The translations under genes were made by a program, and so were the position numbers. From assembly GCF_015207285.1 (NCBI RefSeq), contig NZ_JADEXD010000013.1:1-58783 (forward strand): 58,783 nt of DNA, given 5' to 3'. Each line of letters opens with the position of its first letter. The first letter of the stretch is position 1. Below, piece after piece: positions 44,163 to 52,552 of this stretch. A model generated the notes under the pieces. The model searched no databases and had not been told where the DNA came from. It saw only the letters and a list, made by a program, of their open reading frames with translations. Source of the DNA: Tychonema sp. LEGE 07203 (lineage in GTDB: Bacteria > Cyanobacteriota > Cyanobacteriia > Cyanobacteriales > Microcoleaceae).

Positions 44163-44550
44163 CAGTAAGTATACTTGAATTTCTAGACTGTTTTATTCTA
44201 TAGTTTACATTCACACCGCAGTTTAAAAAAAACTGTTTCATAAAATGAAACTCAAAGTTATTGACATTAAGTTCGCGCTCAAACGCTGAGTTCAGAAACG
44301 CAGTTTATTTTGAGGTTTTTTGTTCCCCGTCGCAAAACTCGTAGAAACTGAGATCTAGCGGTTCTCAAGTGTTGTGAGGTATGCCCGGTTTGGCAGGTTT
44401 GGCCGACCCTGGAAGCTTTAATGCGCGCTCTTCCAGAACTCGCACTCGGAAAAGAAGCTGTTTACAAAAATGAGATTGTCCCGACTTGTTGGGCAGTTTA
44501 ACGGCGACATTCAACCTACTAATTTACAGTGAGAAATTCATCAACAAAAA
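44163..44550. other. Intergenic region between the coiled-coil gene and the M28 peptidase
   Basis: No gene is supported in this 390-base region. A lone CTAGCGGTTCTCAAG near 44355 matches the left end of the MITE-like element at 7391 but has no visible right end. The segment at 44163-44260 should contain the peptidase promoter. Confidence 0.4.
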
Positions 44551-45129
44551 CTACTTTTTATCCAATTCAATCTCCTTGTTGCCCAATATCAAACTATTGC
44601 TACCTGGCCAAGCGTAAGGAATTGTTTTTGCCAAAAATTCAACAATTTCAGTTGGTTCTTGAAACCATTCGGAATAACTGGGATTGAGTTCGTCGTACAG
44701 TGCTTTTAAAGCTTGGATTTCTGCTTCTAGCTGTGCTGCTGCTTGATTGATTCTGCGAGCTTGTGCTTGCAAGAGTTTTTCCCCGCTGTGAACGTTATTT
44801 TCTACTTTTTGCCAGTGCTGTCCGGCTAGCAATTTGTCTAGTTCGCCTTGTTTGTAATTGAGTACAGCCTGTTTTTGGTGCAGTTGCTTTTCAATAATTT
44901 GAGTTTGTCGGTCAATCTCCTGAATTTGCTGCAACCACTGCTCTCCAAAGGCAGCATTTTGCTGGTGGAACTCGGCAAGGGCTTCAGGAGTATTATTCTT
45001 GGGAAAGCTGACTGTCACTCGGCACTGTGAGCGCTGGGAGCAAAGTTTTTCCCGCGACTCTTGCAGGGTGGCAACTTCTGCTTGCAGCGCGCGGACTTCT
45101 GTTTGGAGTTCTGGGAGCGTTTGACTCAT
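44551..45129 (-). CDS. Hypothetical coiled-coil protein
   Basis: The 192-residue protein is mostly one long coiled coil. It starts with an LPELQTEVRALQAEVATLQE heptad pattern, has helical stretches through to about residue 150 (RINQAAAQLEAEIQALKALY), then a non-helical end (SEWFQEPTEIVEFLAKTIPY). Two Cys near residues 30-38 could pair. No domain is recognised. It resembles cyanobacterial hypothetical proteins of unknown role and has no obvious operon partner. Confidence 0.75.
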   Translation of the reverse strand: MSQTLPELQTEVRALQAEVATLQESREKLCSQRSQCRVTVSFPKNNTPEALAEFHQQNAAFGEQWLQQIQEIDRQTQIIEKQLHQKQAVLNYKQGELDKLLAGQHWQKVENNVHSGEKLLQAQARRINQAAAQLEAEIQALKALYDELNPSYSEWFQEPTEIVEFLAKTIPYAWPGSNSLILGNKEIELDKK

Positions 45130-45471
45130 TGGTTCAATTAGTGAATTTCTGTATCGATTTTAAGCTAATTGTTTATTTTTCTAACAAATTTCAGTTTCTT
45201 CTCTGACACAACGATCTAATTTTAGCGCGATCCCGCCGGTGTCTAGGCATAATGGCGGATAATTTTTGGCAAAATGGCCGGTGACACATTTTAAATTATG
45301 ATTAAAATTATAATTAGTTAGTAACAAATATTATTTTGTGCGTACATTCAATTCATCAAATCAACACAAGTTAAGTTCGGATATGTTTTTCGATCGCACC
45401 TGAAGTTGCGATCGCCTTTTTCAGATTTTTTACGGTGGTAAAGCATCTTTTTAAACTTAGGAACTGGAACC
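45130..45471. other. Leader region of the PAS-GGDEF-EAL gene
   Basis: This 340-base divergent gap is AT-rich and has no ORF. It should contain the promoters of the coiled-coil gene and the GGDEF-EAL gene. A short hairpin with a T-run near its right end is listed separately. Confidence 0.5.
45391..45421 (+). terminator. Hairpin with T-run upstream of the GGDEF-EAL gene
   Basis: CGATCGCA (45391-45398) and TGCGATCG (45407-45414) pair around CCTGAAGT, followed by CCTTTTTCAG. It resembles an intrinsic terminator or attenuator 50 bases before the start codon. The stem is formed of HIP1-like sequence, so chance cannot be excluded. Confidence 0.4.
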
Positions 45472-48400
45472 ATGAAAATCACTTGTAAATTAATGTTACA
45501 ATACTTAACTGCTGCTGCTGTGCTTGGTGTAGAATGTTGCATTAATCCAAACATATGGTCGGGAAGTGTAGGGTATGGAGGTAGCAATCGCTCTGTAGAA
45601 GCAAGTTTGGTATCGCCTCACAAAATTAGCTATTGGCGATCGGCATCTGGCGATACTTCTGGCAGCGCCGACTTATTTGGAAATAATTTATCCAACATAG
45701 CACCTGTCAATCCACCAAGCAACAATTTTATACAGTCTGAAAAAAACCCTCAAAAAGAGCGTATTTTTAATTTTAAAATAATCGATTATTATCTAGCTTT
45801 TATTTTGGTAATAATCTCCTTATTAATCAGGACAAATAGGATAAGTATGTTATTTAAGGCGATCGGTTTAATCAAACCGCAGCCTGAAACAGGTAAGGAC
45901 AAGCTAACACAAGCAGACCAAGTGTTGCCTCCAAAAAAAGAACAGGATATCCGGGACACTATTGCCAAAATGACCCAAGATTTGCAGCAAACTGCCGAAT
46001 ATGCCCTCGATATTTGCGAGGAAATGAACGTCTCAATAATTGCGACTACTCCGGGCGGTCATATCTTGTCGTCAAACCAAGCTACCTGTCAACTTTTAGG
46101 ATACTCTAAAAAAGAGTTGTTAGGCAAACCAATAGCCGGACTTTTCAAGCAAAATGAATTGCAGCCAACCGAGTTAGAATTAGAAAATTTAACAGTCAAA
46201 GGTTCTGTCCGCAACGTCGAAAAAGTCTATATTTCCAAACAGGGAAAAAAAATAATTGTGCTGCTTTCTATTTCAACTATTCGCGACTGCAAAGGCGAGG
46301 TCAGCGGCAAGTTGTATGTAGCACAAGACATTACCGATCGCAAGCGGGCTGAAAGAGATATGCGGCGCAGTGAAAAAAAGTTTCGCCAACTGATAGAAAC
46401 TGTTAATGCTGCTGCATTGATCTATCAGCGCCGCCAGTTGCGCTATGTCAATTGTCAGACAGAAGCTCTGACTGGATACAGTCGCGAAGAATTGCTAGAG
46501 TTGGATTTATACGATTTAATCGATCCTGATTTTCGAGAAACAGTTAAAAAATGGGGTAAATTCAGCCCGCGCCGAGAAACTGCCGGCTCAAAATATGAAG
46601 TGAAAATTATCACTAAAACCGGAGAAACACGCTGGATAGAAGCAACTGTAGATATTATCAAATTTGAGAGAAAAGCGTCAATATTAGTCACAGCCTTTGA
46701 CATCAGCGATCGCAAATTAGCAGAATTAGAACTAGAAACATCTCTTTCTTTGCTTCAAGCAACCATTGAATCTACTGCTGACGGCATTCTGGCGGTTGAC
46801 GGCCAAGGAAAAGTTGTCAGCTTTAACCGCAAGTTTGCGAAAATGTGGCAGTTGCCAGATTTCTTGCTCAATTCGAGAGATAGCAACCAAATTTTGGGGT
46901 TCGGAATCAACCAGTTAAAGTACCCAGAAATCTTTCTCAACCGCGTTAAAGAATTGTCCGATCGCCCGGCGGCTGAAAGTTACGATATCATCGAGTTTAA
47001 AGATGGCAGAATCTTCGAGCGCTACTCGCTACCGCAGCACACCGGAGGCAAAATTACTGGTAGAGTATTCAGCTTTCGAGATGTCACCGAACGCCTGCAA
47101 TCCGAAGAAAAACTCCGCAAAAGCGAAGAACGATTTCACTTGCTGACTCGGGCGACAAATGATGCAGTATGGGATTTCAATTTATTGAAAAATGAGTATT
47201 GGTTGAGCGAAGAATTTGAAAAAGTTTTCGGATACAAACTCAACGAAACTCATACAATAGAGTTAGAATTGTGGTGGCTAAATATTCATCCCGAAGAACG
47301 GGAAAGGGTGAAGTCAAGCTTTAACAAAACAATGATATCGGACGCTCAATGTTGGTCGGAAGAATACAGCTTTCGCCGCGCAGACGGGGGATATGTTTTC
47401 GTGCTCGATCGCGGGTACATTATCCGCAATGAAAGTGGCAAAGCAGTAAGGGCGATCGGCACGATGATGGATATCACTCAGCGCAAGCAAGCTGAAGAAA
47501 TTATTCGCTATCAAGCTGTGTACGACCAACTGACGGGTTTGCCGAACCGGATACTTTTTAACGAGCGGCTGCTGGCGTCTTTAAAACAAGCTGAAAAAAC
47601 CCAAAAAATGCTAGCTGTGATGTTTTTAGACTTGGACAGATTCAAAAAGATTAATGATACACTAGGTCACGCTGCGGGCGATCGCCTGTTAGAAGGTTTT
47701 GCCGGACGCATCAGCGACACTTTGCGATCGACTGATACGGTAGCCCGCTGGGGAGGCGACGAATTTACCGTACTGCTTCCCGATATCAATTGCTTAGAAG
47801 ATGCAGTTAAAACAGCTCAAAGAATTCTTGACAATTTAAAGCCCGCATTTAAACTAGAAGGTCAACCGTTTCACATCAGCAGCAGCATCGGCATTGCCGT
47901 TTATCCCAACGACGGCGAAGATGCCGAAACTTTAGTCAAAAATGCCGATGCCGCCTTGTATCGCGCCAAAGAAATGGGAAGAAATAACTATCAGTTATAT
48001 ACTTCAACAATGAATCCCCAAGGCAGCCAGTTGCTGACACTCGAAAACAGGCTGCACGAGGCACTAGGACAGGGAGAATTTGAGGTTTTTTACCAGCCAA
48101 AAGTCAACATCACTACTTGGAAAATTCAGGGGATGGAAGCCCTGTTGCGCTGGCACCATCCAGAATTAGGTTTAGTTTCGCCCGCTACATTTATTCCGCT
48201 CGCCGAAGACAACGGATTAATTATAGCTATTGGCGAATGGGTGCTGCAAACTGCCTGCATTCAAAATAAAGCTTGGCAGGATGCTTTGCAACCTGATTTG
48301 CGGATCGCAGTCAACTTTTCGGCCCGTCAGTTCCAGCAATTTAATTTAGTAAAAATGGTGAGTAATTGCTTGGAAAAAACTAATTTAGCACCGAAGTATT

Positions 48401-48819
48401 TAGAGTTAGAAATTACCGAAAGTACAGCAATCCAAGATGTGGATTATACCACAAAAGTTTTGAGAGATTTACAAAATATGGGAGTGCAGATTGCGCTGGA
48501 CGATTTCGGCACGGGTTATTGTTCTCTAAGTTATCTCAAAAAATTTCCGCTGAATATCTTAAAAATTGACAAATCCTTTGTCAGCGGGCTGACGGAAGAT
48601 CCCTCCGAGCGGGCGATCGCCAATGCTGTAGCGACGCTGGGGCGAGACTTGAATTTGAGCGTTGTGGCAGAGGGAGTAGAAACTAAAGAGCAGTTGGATT
48701 GTTTGCGATCGCTCCACTGTCAAGAAATTCAGGGTCACTATTTTAGCCCTGCACTTTCGGCTGGCGATGCTAGCAAACTCTTGGTAAATTCTGTATTGAA
48801 AAAAGTGAGAATTGCTTAA
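45472..48819 (+). CDS. Membrane PAS-GGDEF-EAL cyclic di-GMP enzyme
   Basis: A 1115-residue signalling protein that can make and break c-di-GMP. An N-terminal signal-like helix and a membrane helix (IIDYYLAFILVIISLLI, about 102-120) are followed by about four PAS domains (near 190-290, 300-420, 430-545 and 555-675). Each of the first two ends with a (D)ITDRKRAE or DISDRKLAE connector. GGDEF (RWGGDEFTVLL near 760) and EAL (GMEALLRW near 889; DDFGTGYCSLSYLKKFP near 1015) both keep their active residues, so both activities could be real. PAS domains may sense light, redox or ligands. The gene has a start with GGAA-type ribosome site and no partner. Confidence 0.95.
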   Translation: MKITCKLMLQYLTAAAVLGVECCINPNIWSGSVGYGGSNRSVEASLVSPHKISYWRSASGDTSGSADLFGNNLSNIAPVNPPSNNFIQSEKNPQKERIFNFKIIDYYLAFILVIISLLIRTNRISMLFKAIGLIKPQPETGKDKLTQADQVLPPKKEQDIRDTIAKMTQDLQQTAEYALDICEEMNVSIIATTPGGHILSSNQATCQLLGYSKKELLGKPIAGLFKQNELQPTELELENLTVKGSVRNVEKVYISKQGKKIIVLLSISTIRDCKGEVSGKLYVAQDITDRKRAERDMRRSEKKFRQLIETVNAAALIYQRRQLRYVNCQTEALTGYSREELLELDLYDLIDPDFRETVKKWGKFSPRRETAGSKYEVKIITKTGETRWIEATVDIIKFERKASILVTAFDISDRKLAELELETSLSLLQATIESTADGILAVDGQGKVVSFNRKFAKMWQLPDFLLNSRDSNQILGFGINQLKYPEIFLNRVKELSDRPAAESYDIIEFKDGRIFERYSLPQHTGGKITGRVFSFRDVTERLQSEEKLRKSEERFHLLTRATNDAVWDFNLLKNEYWLSEEFEKVFGYKLNETHTIELELWWLNIHPEERERVKSSFNKTMISDAQCWSEEYSFRRADGGYVFVLDRGYIIRNESGKAVRAIGTMMDITQRKQAEEIIRYQAVYDQLTGLPNRILFNERLLASLKQAEKTQKMLAVMFLDLDRFKKINDTLGHAAGDRLLEGFAGRISDTLRSTDTVARWGGDEFTVLLPDINCLEDAVKTAQRILDNLKPAFKLEGQPFHISSSIGIAVYPNDGEDAETLVKNADAALYRAKEMGRNNYQLYTSTMNPQGSQLLTLENRLHEALGQGEFEVFYQPKVNITTWKIQGMEALLRWHHPELGLVSPATFIPLAEDNGLIIAIGEWVLQTACIQNKAWQDALQPDLRIAVNFSARQFQQFNLVKMVSNCLEKTNLAPKYLELEITESTAIQDVDYTTKVLRDLQNMGVQIALDDFGTGYCSLSYLKKFPLNILKIDKSFVSGLTEDPSERAIANAVATLGRDLNLSVVAEGVETKEQLDCLRSLHCQEIQGHYFSPALSAGDASKLLVNSVLKKVRIA

Positions 48820-48885
48820 ACTAACCACCGCCAAGCTGAGTACAGATGTGGCGCGGGTTTCAATACTTTATCGACTGAAATTATC

Positions 48886-49468
48886 CTAAGAAAGTCGATT
48901 TACCTGAGTTTCCTCAGCCCGCAATTGAGATGCTGATTCCCCCCTTGCCATCCGCCACCGTCTTTGTTTCCAAATCACTAAACCGGTGATTAATAAAACG
49001 GCGGGTATTAAACCGATGAACCCATAGAGAATGCGTGTAGAAAGTCCGCCAAAAGTGCCGTAGTGTAAAGTAACGATTGTCAGCAGTACCTTAAACACGG
49101 GATTGGGTTCAAGCACTTTCTCTGCTTTCAACACCTAGCCGGTAAAGCGATCGAGCTCCACTGAACTAAAGTCAAAATATCCTGTTTTTTATTCGGGAAA
49201 ACTTTTCTGAATAACCAGCTTATTGGCTTTGTCTTCAGGAAATTGGATGTAGGAAATCTTTCCACCGGGAAGGGCTGCATCGGCTTTTTGAATTAATTGA
49301 CTCAGTGCAATTGGTGTTTGAGTTTGAGATGGCACCGGTTTGGCTGCTGCTTTACCCGCTCCACCTAATAAAAACTGCGCTGCAATCACTGAGCCAGTAA
49401 AAGCAAGCAGCCTGAAGATAGCAAAATCGGTAAGGAGACGGTGAAAACTTGGCGAGCAATTTACTCAT
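48886..49468 (-). pseudogene. Broken PepSY/PepSY-TM membrane protein gene
   Basis: The frame can be followed from ATG 49468 (MSKLLAK). An extra T in the T-run at 49444-49447 shifts the frame. Restoring it reads FHRLLTDFAIFRLLAFTGS, then GGKISYIQFPEDKANKLVIQ (PepSY), TGYFDFSSVELDRFTG, and the C-terminal helix FIGLIPAVLLITGLVIWKQR. A TAA at 49189 (after SFPE) and a TAG at 49135 (after RFTG) interrupt the same frame. So a roughly 193-codon gene carries one frameshift and two nonsense codons and is probably dead. It lies just past the fecBDE-type operon, as expected for the PepSY partner of siderophore or heme uptake. Confidence 0.8.
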
Positions 49469-49537
49469 GTTGTTATTTGCGGTAAGACGATCGCCTGTAC
49501 GGACAAAAACAAAAAGCGATCGCCCTTAAGCATACAC

Positions 49538-50347
49538 TCAACAATCAGCAATGGTTGATGCGGATGCGGACACAGGAGAAATTGGGCAGATTTGCAAACC
49601 TACAGGCGTTTCCAAAATTAGGACAGACAAACCAAATACCCGAGCAAAATTAGTAGGATTTAAAACATCAGCAGGTGCTCCCACATCCCAAAGTTTTCCT
49701 CGGTTGAGTAGAGCAATACGGGAACTGTATCGGGCTGCCAGATTCACTTCATGCAAAACCGTAATTAACGTTAACCCTTGCTCTTGGTTCAGGCGTTTCA
49801 GCAACTCCAGCAACTCCAACTGGTAGCGAATATCCAGATAAGTCGTTGGTTCATCTAACAATAAAACCCGCGCATCTTGAGCTAATGCTAGTGCTAAGAA
49901 AGCTCGCTGTCGCTCTCCTCCCGAAAGTTCTTCGACTGCGCGATCGCACTTATCTTTCATTTGAGTTTGCACCAGCGCCGCCTCCACTTTTGCACTGCCT
50001 TCGCTATCTAGCTCCCATTCCCACCAAGCTTGATGGGGACTTCTTCCCAAACTCACTAACTGCCGCACGCTCAACCCAGAAGGAATAGTCTGTTGTTGTG
50101 GCAATAATGCTAATTTCTGCGCTACCACCTTCGCCGGTTGAGTGTGAATCTCTTTCCCCTCCAACAAAACAATTCCTAACTGAGGGGAAAGAAGGCGCGC
50201 CATCAGCTTCAGCAAAGTAGACTTTCCCGAACCGTTGGCGCCAATAATACTTAACCATTCTCCAGGCGCAACCGATAGATTAATTGACTCGACAGCCGCA
50301 ACAGAACCATAACCACCTGTGAGCTCTTGTACTTCTAATAAATTCAT
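49538..50347 (-). CDS. Iron/heme ABC transporter ATP-binding protein (FecE/FepC/HmuV type)
   Basis: ATPase subunit of a ferric-siderophore, heme or cobalamin importer, 269 residues. Walker A GANGSGKSTLLKLM near residue 37, the Q-loop LLPQQQTIPSGLSVRQLVSL, signature LSGGERQRAFLALAL, Walker B VLLLDEPTTYLDIRYQ and the H-loop VLHEVNLAARYSSRIALL are all intact. It is the third gene of a tight operon; the permease stop is five bases upstream of its start. The substrate is not told by the ATPase. The order receptor, binding protein, permease, ATPase suggests that a single complex is made. Confidence 0.95.
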   Translation of the reverse strand: MNLLEVQELTGGYGSVAAVESINLSVAPGEWLSIIGANGSGKSTLLKLMARLLSPQLGIVLLEGKEIHTQPAKVVAQKLALLPQQQTIPSGLSVRQLVSLGRSPHQAWWEWELDSEGSAKVEAALVQTQMKDKCDRAVEELSGGERQRAFLALALAQDARVLLLDEPTTYLDIRYQLELLELLKRLNQEQGLTLITVLHEVNLAARYSSRIALLNRGKLWDVGAPADVLNPTNFARVFGLSVLILETPVGLQICPISPVSASASTIADC

Positions 50348-50352
50348 AGGAA

Positions 50353-51360
50353 TTAGGAAATATCAGAACGCCGATAAAGCAAAAATCCAAAAAAAGGCGC
50401 TCCAATTACAGAGGTTACTACACCTACAGGCAATTCCACCGAACCTAAACGAGCAATTAAATCGGCGAATGTCATTAACAATGCTCCCGCAACTGCTGAA
50501 AGTGGTAAAACCCAGTAATGATCTGTCCCCACTAGCAAGCGAACTATATGGGGAACTATTAAGCCAACGAAACCAATTAAACCGCTAATACTAACAGCTC
50601 CCGCCGCTAGCAGCGCTGCAACTCCACCAATTAACAAACGCGATCGCGCCAGCGATACTCCTAATCCTACAGCCAATTCATCTCCCAAACTCAACAGATT
50701 TAGCGGACGTGCTAGCAAGCACCCGGCAATTAAACCGACGCAAATATACAACCCAACTACTTTAACTTCCAACCAACCGCGACCGTTTAAACTACCGATC
50801 AACCAGTTGAGTGCAACTTGAACGCGATCGTCAGAAAACAGCAATAACATCGAACTAATTGAGCCAAAAAAAGCGCTGAGTGCTACTCCCCCCAAAATTA
50901 ACCGCTGAACAGAAATGCCTAACGGTGTTCGCGCTAAAAAATAAACCGCTAACGTTGTCGCAATCGCCCCTAACCAAGCAGCTAGCGGTACCCAAGCTAT
51001 AAATAATCCCAACGTCAGCAAAGCAACAGCAGCCAATCCCGCACCCGCTGAAATTCCCAACAAAAACGGATCGGCCAAACCATTTCGCAACATCCCTTGC
51101 AATAACGCCCCTGACATTCCCAAAGCTGCTCCTACCAACATAGCAGCGAGAGTGCGAGGCAGGCGCAAATCCCACAAAATAGTTTGGTTAATTGGATTCC
51201 CTTCATGCAGAAGTGCCTGCCAAATTTCCTGAAAACTTAAGGGCACTGCACCCAAAGAAAGAGAAATGGCGATCGTGATTACTAAACCGACACACAGAAT
51301 TAAAGCTGCTTTGACGATCCGATTGTTTAAGCCAACTTTTTTGAATGTTTTCTGAGACAT
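50353..51360 (-). CDS. FecCD family ABC transporter permease
   Basis: Inner-membrane permease of 335 residues with about ten hydrophobic helices. The FecCD signature includes LRLPRTLAAMLVGAALGMSG, LLQGMLRNGLADPFLLGISA, GLIGFVGLIVPHIVRLLVGT near residue 260, and the C-terminal LPVGVVTSVIGAPFFGFLLY. A single permease gene is present, so it would act as a homodimer, as in BtuC and HmuU. The start is three bases after the binding-protein stop and the stop five bases before the ATPase start, so the three are co-translated. Confidence 0.95.
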   Translation of the reverse strand: MSQKTFKKVGLNNRIVKAALILCVGLVITIAISLSLGAVPLSFQEIWQALLHEGNPINQTILWDLRLPRTLAAMLVGAALGMSGALLQGMLRNGLADPFLLGISAGAGLAAVALLTLGLFIAWVPLAAWLGAIATTLAVYFLARTPLGISVQRLILGGVALSAFFGSISSMLLLFSDDRVQVALNWLIGSLNGRGWLEVKVVGLYICVGLIAGCLLARPLNLLSLGDELAVGLGVSLARSRLLIGGVAALLAAGAVSISGLIGFVGLIVPHIVRLLVGTDHYWVLPLSAVAGALLMTFADLIARLGSVELPVGVVTSVIGAPFFGFLLYRRSDIS

Positions 51361-51363
51361 CCT

Positions 51364-52287
51364 CTAATCACCCCCCTTTTCTGATAAAACTTGTTTTAGC
51401 TTAATACTGGCTTTTTCAATTGCATCTATACTTCCAGGGTTGACAAGTCCGTAGTATTCAAATACATAAACTCGCTTATTTTCAACTGCCTTTAATTTAT
51501 TCCAAAAAGGTTGAGACTGAAATTGATTGAGAATGTTGTCTCCAGTTTCAACAACAAGTATCATCTCTGGATTTACTTGAAGAATTTTCTCGGCAGACAA
51601 AGGAATATAGCCCTTCATCGGACTTTCGCCCTGTAAATCGGCGCTCGAATTCTTGACCTTAAATTGAGTCAGCATATCCCCGCACCAGCTATCTTTGTTA
51701 GGGGATAATATCGGTTGACGACTCGCCAGAACAAGAGTAGAAGGACTGGCGATCGGCTTTTGATCTAATAAACTTTGGTATTTTTTGAGTAATAGTTCTG
51801 GATTAGCACCGATTGACTGCGCTAAAGTTTTAGTCACTTCTTCCAGAGATTGCCAGTTATCGACATTAGTTAATAAAGTGTTAATTCCCAATTCTTTGAG
51901 TTTTTGTGCGGTTTGGTCGTGAAAACCTGCTGCGCCGACAACTAAATCGGGTCTGAGAGCGACGATTTTTTCTAAATTCGGTTGCGTTCGCCCTTCACTG
52001 ACGCGAGGAATTTTTTCAAATTTTTTATCCTCACCAAACAATCGACTTCCAGGCATTCCGACTAATTTAGTTTCGTCTAACCTATAGATAATATCAGCAG
52101 TCAAAGAACTCAGAGCGACTATTCTTTGAACTGATTCTTTATTAGAGTTAGTGCTGGGACTAGATTGAGCAACTGTTTCCGTAACTTGAGGACTAGCTAG
52201 TGGCGGCGTGTTAACGTTTGTACAAGCTGCTAATGATAAACTTAAAAATATTGCCAAACCGTTAAAGAGCCAAAGAGAATATTTCAT
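51364..52287 (-). CDS. Iron/heme ABC transporter substrate-binding lipoprotein
   Basis: Periplasmic substrate-binding lipoprotein of 307 residues. A signal with lipobox LAAC lies at residues 19-22, so it is tethered to the membrane. The type III binding fold shows RIVALSSLTADIIYRLDETK, then PNLEKIVALRPDLVVGAAGF, INTLLTNVDNWQSLEEVTKT, and LSAEKILQVNPEMILVVETG. This is the FhuD/BtuF/HmuT fold. The exact ligand (siderophore, heme or cobalamin) cannot be read from sequence. It is the first gene after the receptor, about 265 bases away. Confidence 0.93.
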   Translation of the reverse strand: MKYSLWLFNGLAIFLSLSLAACTNVNTPPLASPQVTETVAQSSPSTNSNKESVQRIVALSSLTADIIYRLDETKLVGMPGSRLFGEDKKFEKIPRVSEGRTQPNLEKIVALRPDLVVGAAGFHDQTAQKLKELGINTLLTNVDNWQSLEEVTKTLAQSIGANPELLLKKYQSLLDQKPIASPSTLVLASRQPILSPNKDSWCGDMLTQFKVKNSSADLQGESPMKGYIPLSAEKILQVNPEMILVVETGDNILNQFQSQPFWNKLKAVENKRVYVFEYYGLVNPGSIDAIEKASIKLKQVLSEKGGD

Positions 52288-52552
52288 GATTTTTTGCTGA
52301 TATTTTTGAACTCAATGTTGACTTTTACCAAAACAATTGTATCACCTTTTGGGCGATTATTCACCGGGCATTTTGGTGCGTTAGTGGCAGCCGCAGCAAC
52401 GCACCAATATTTTGAAATGTTCTTGATTGCGATCGGTTCTGCAATGATTTGTAGTTAGCCTAACTCAAGCGCACTGAGCTGATACATATTCTTGAAATTG
52501 TGCAGGCATGGCTGTGCTGTGCGCTTCGCGGTGGGCTACCCTAATTTTTTGC

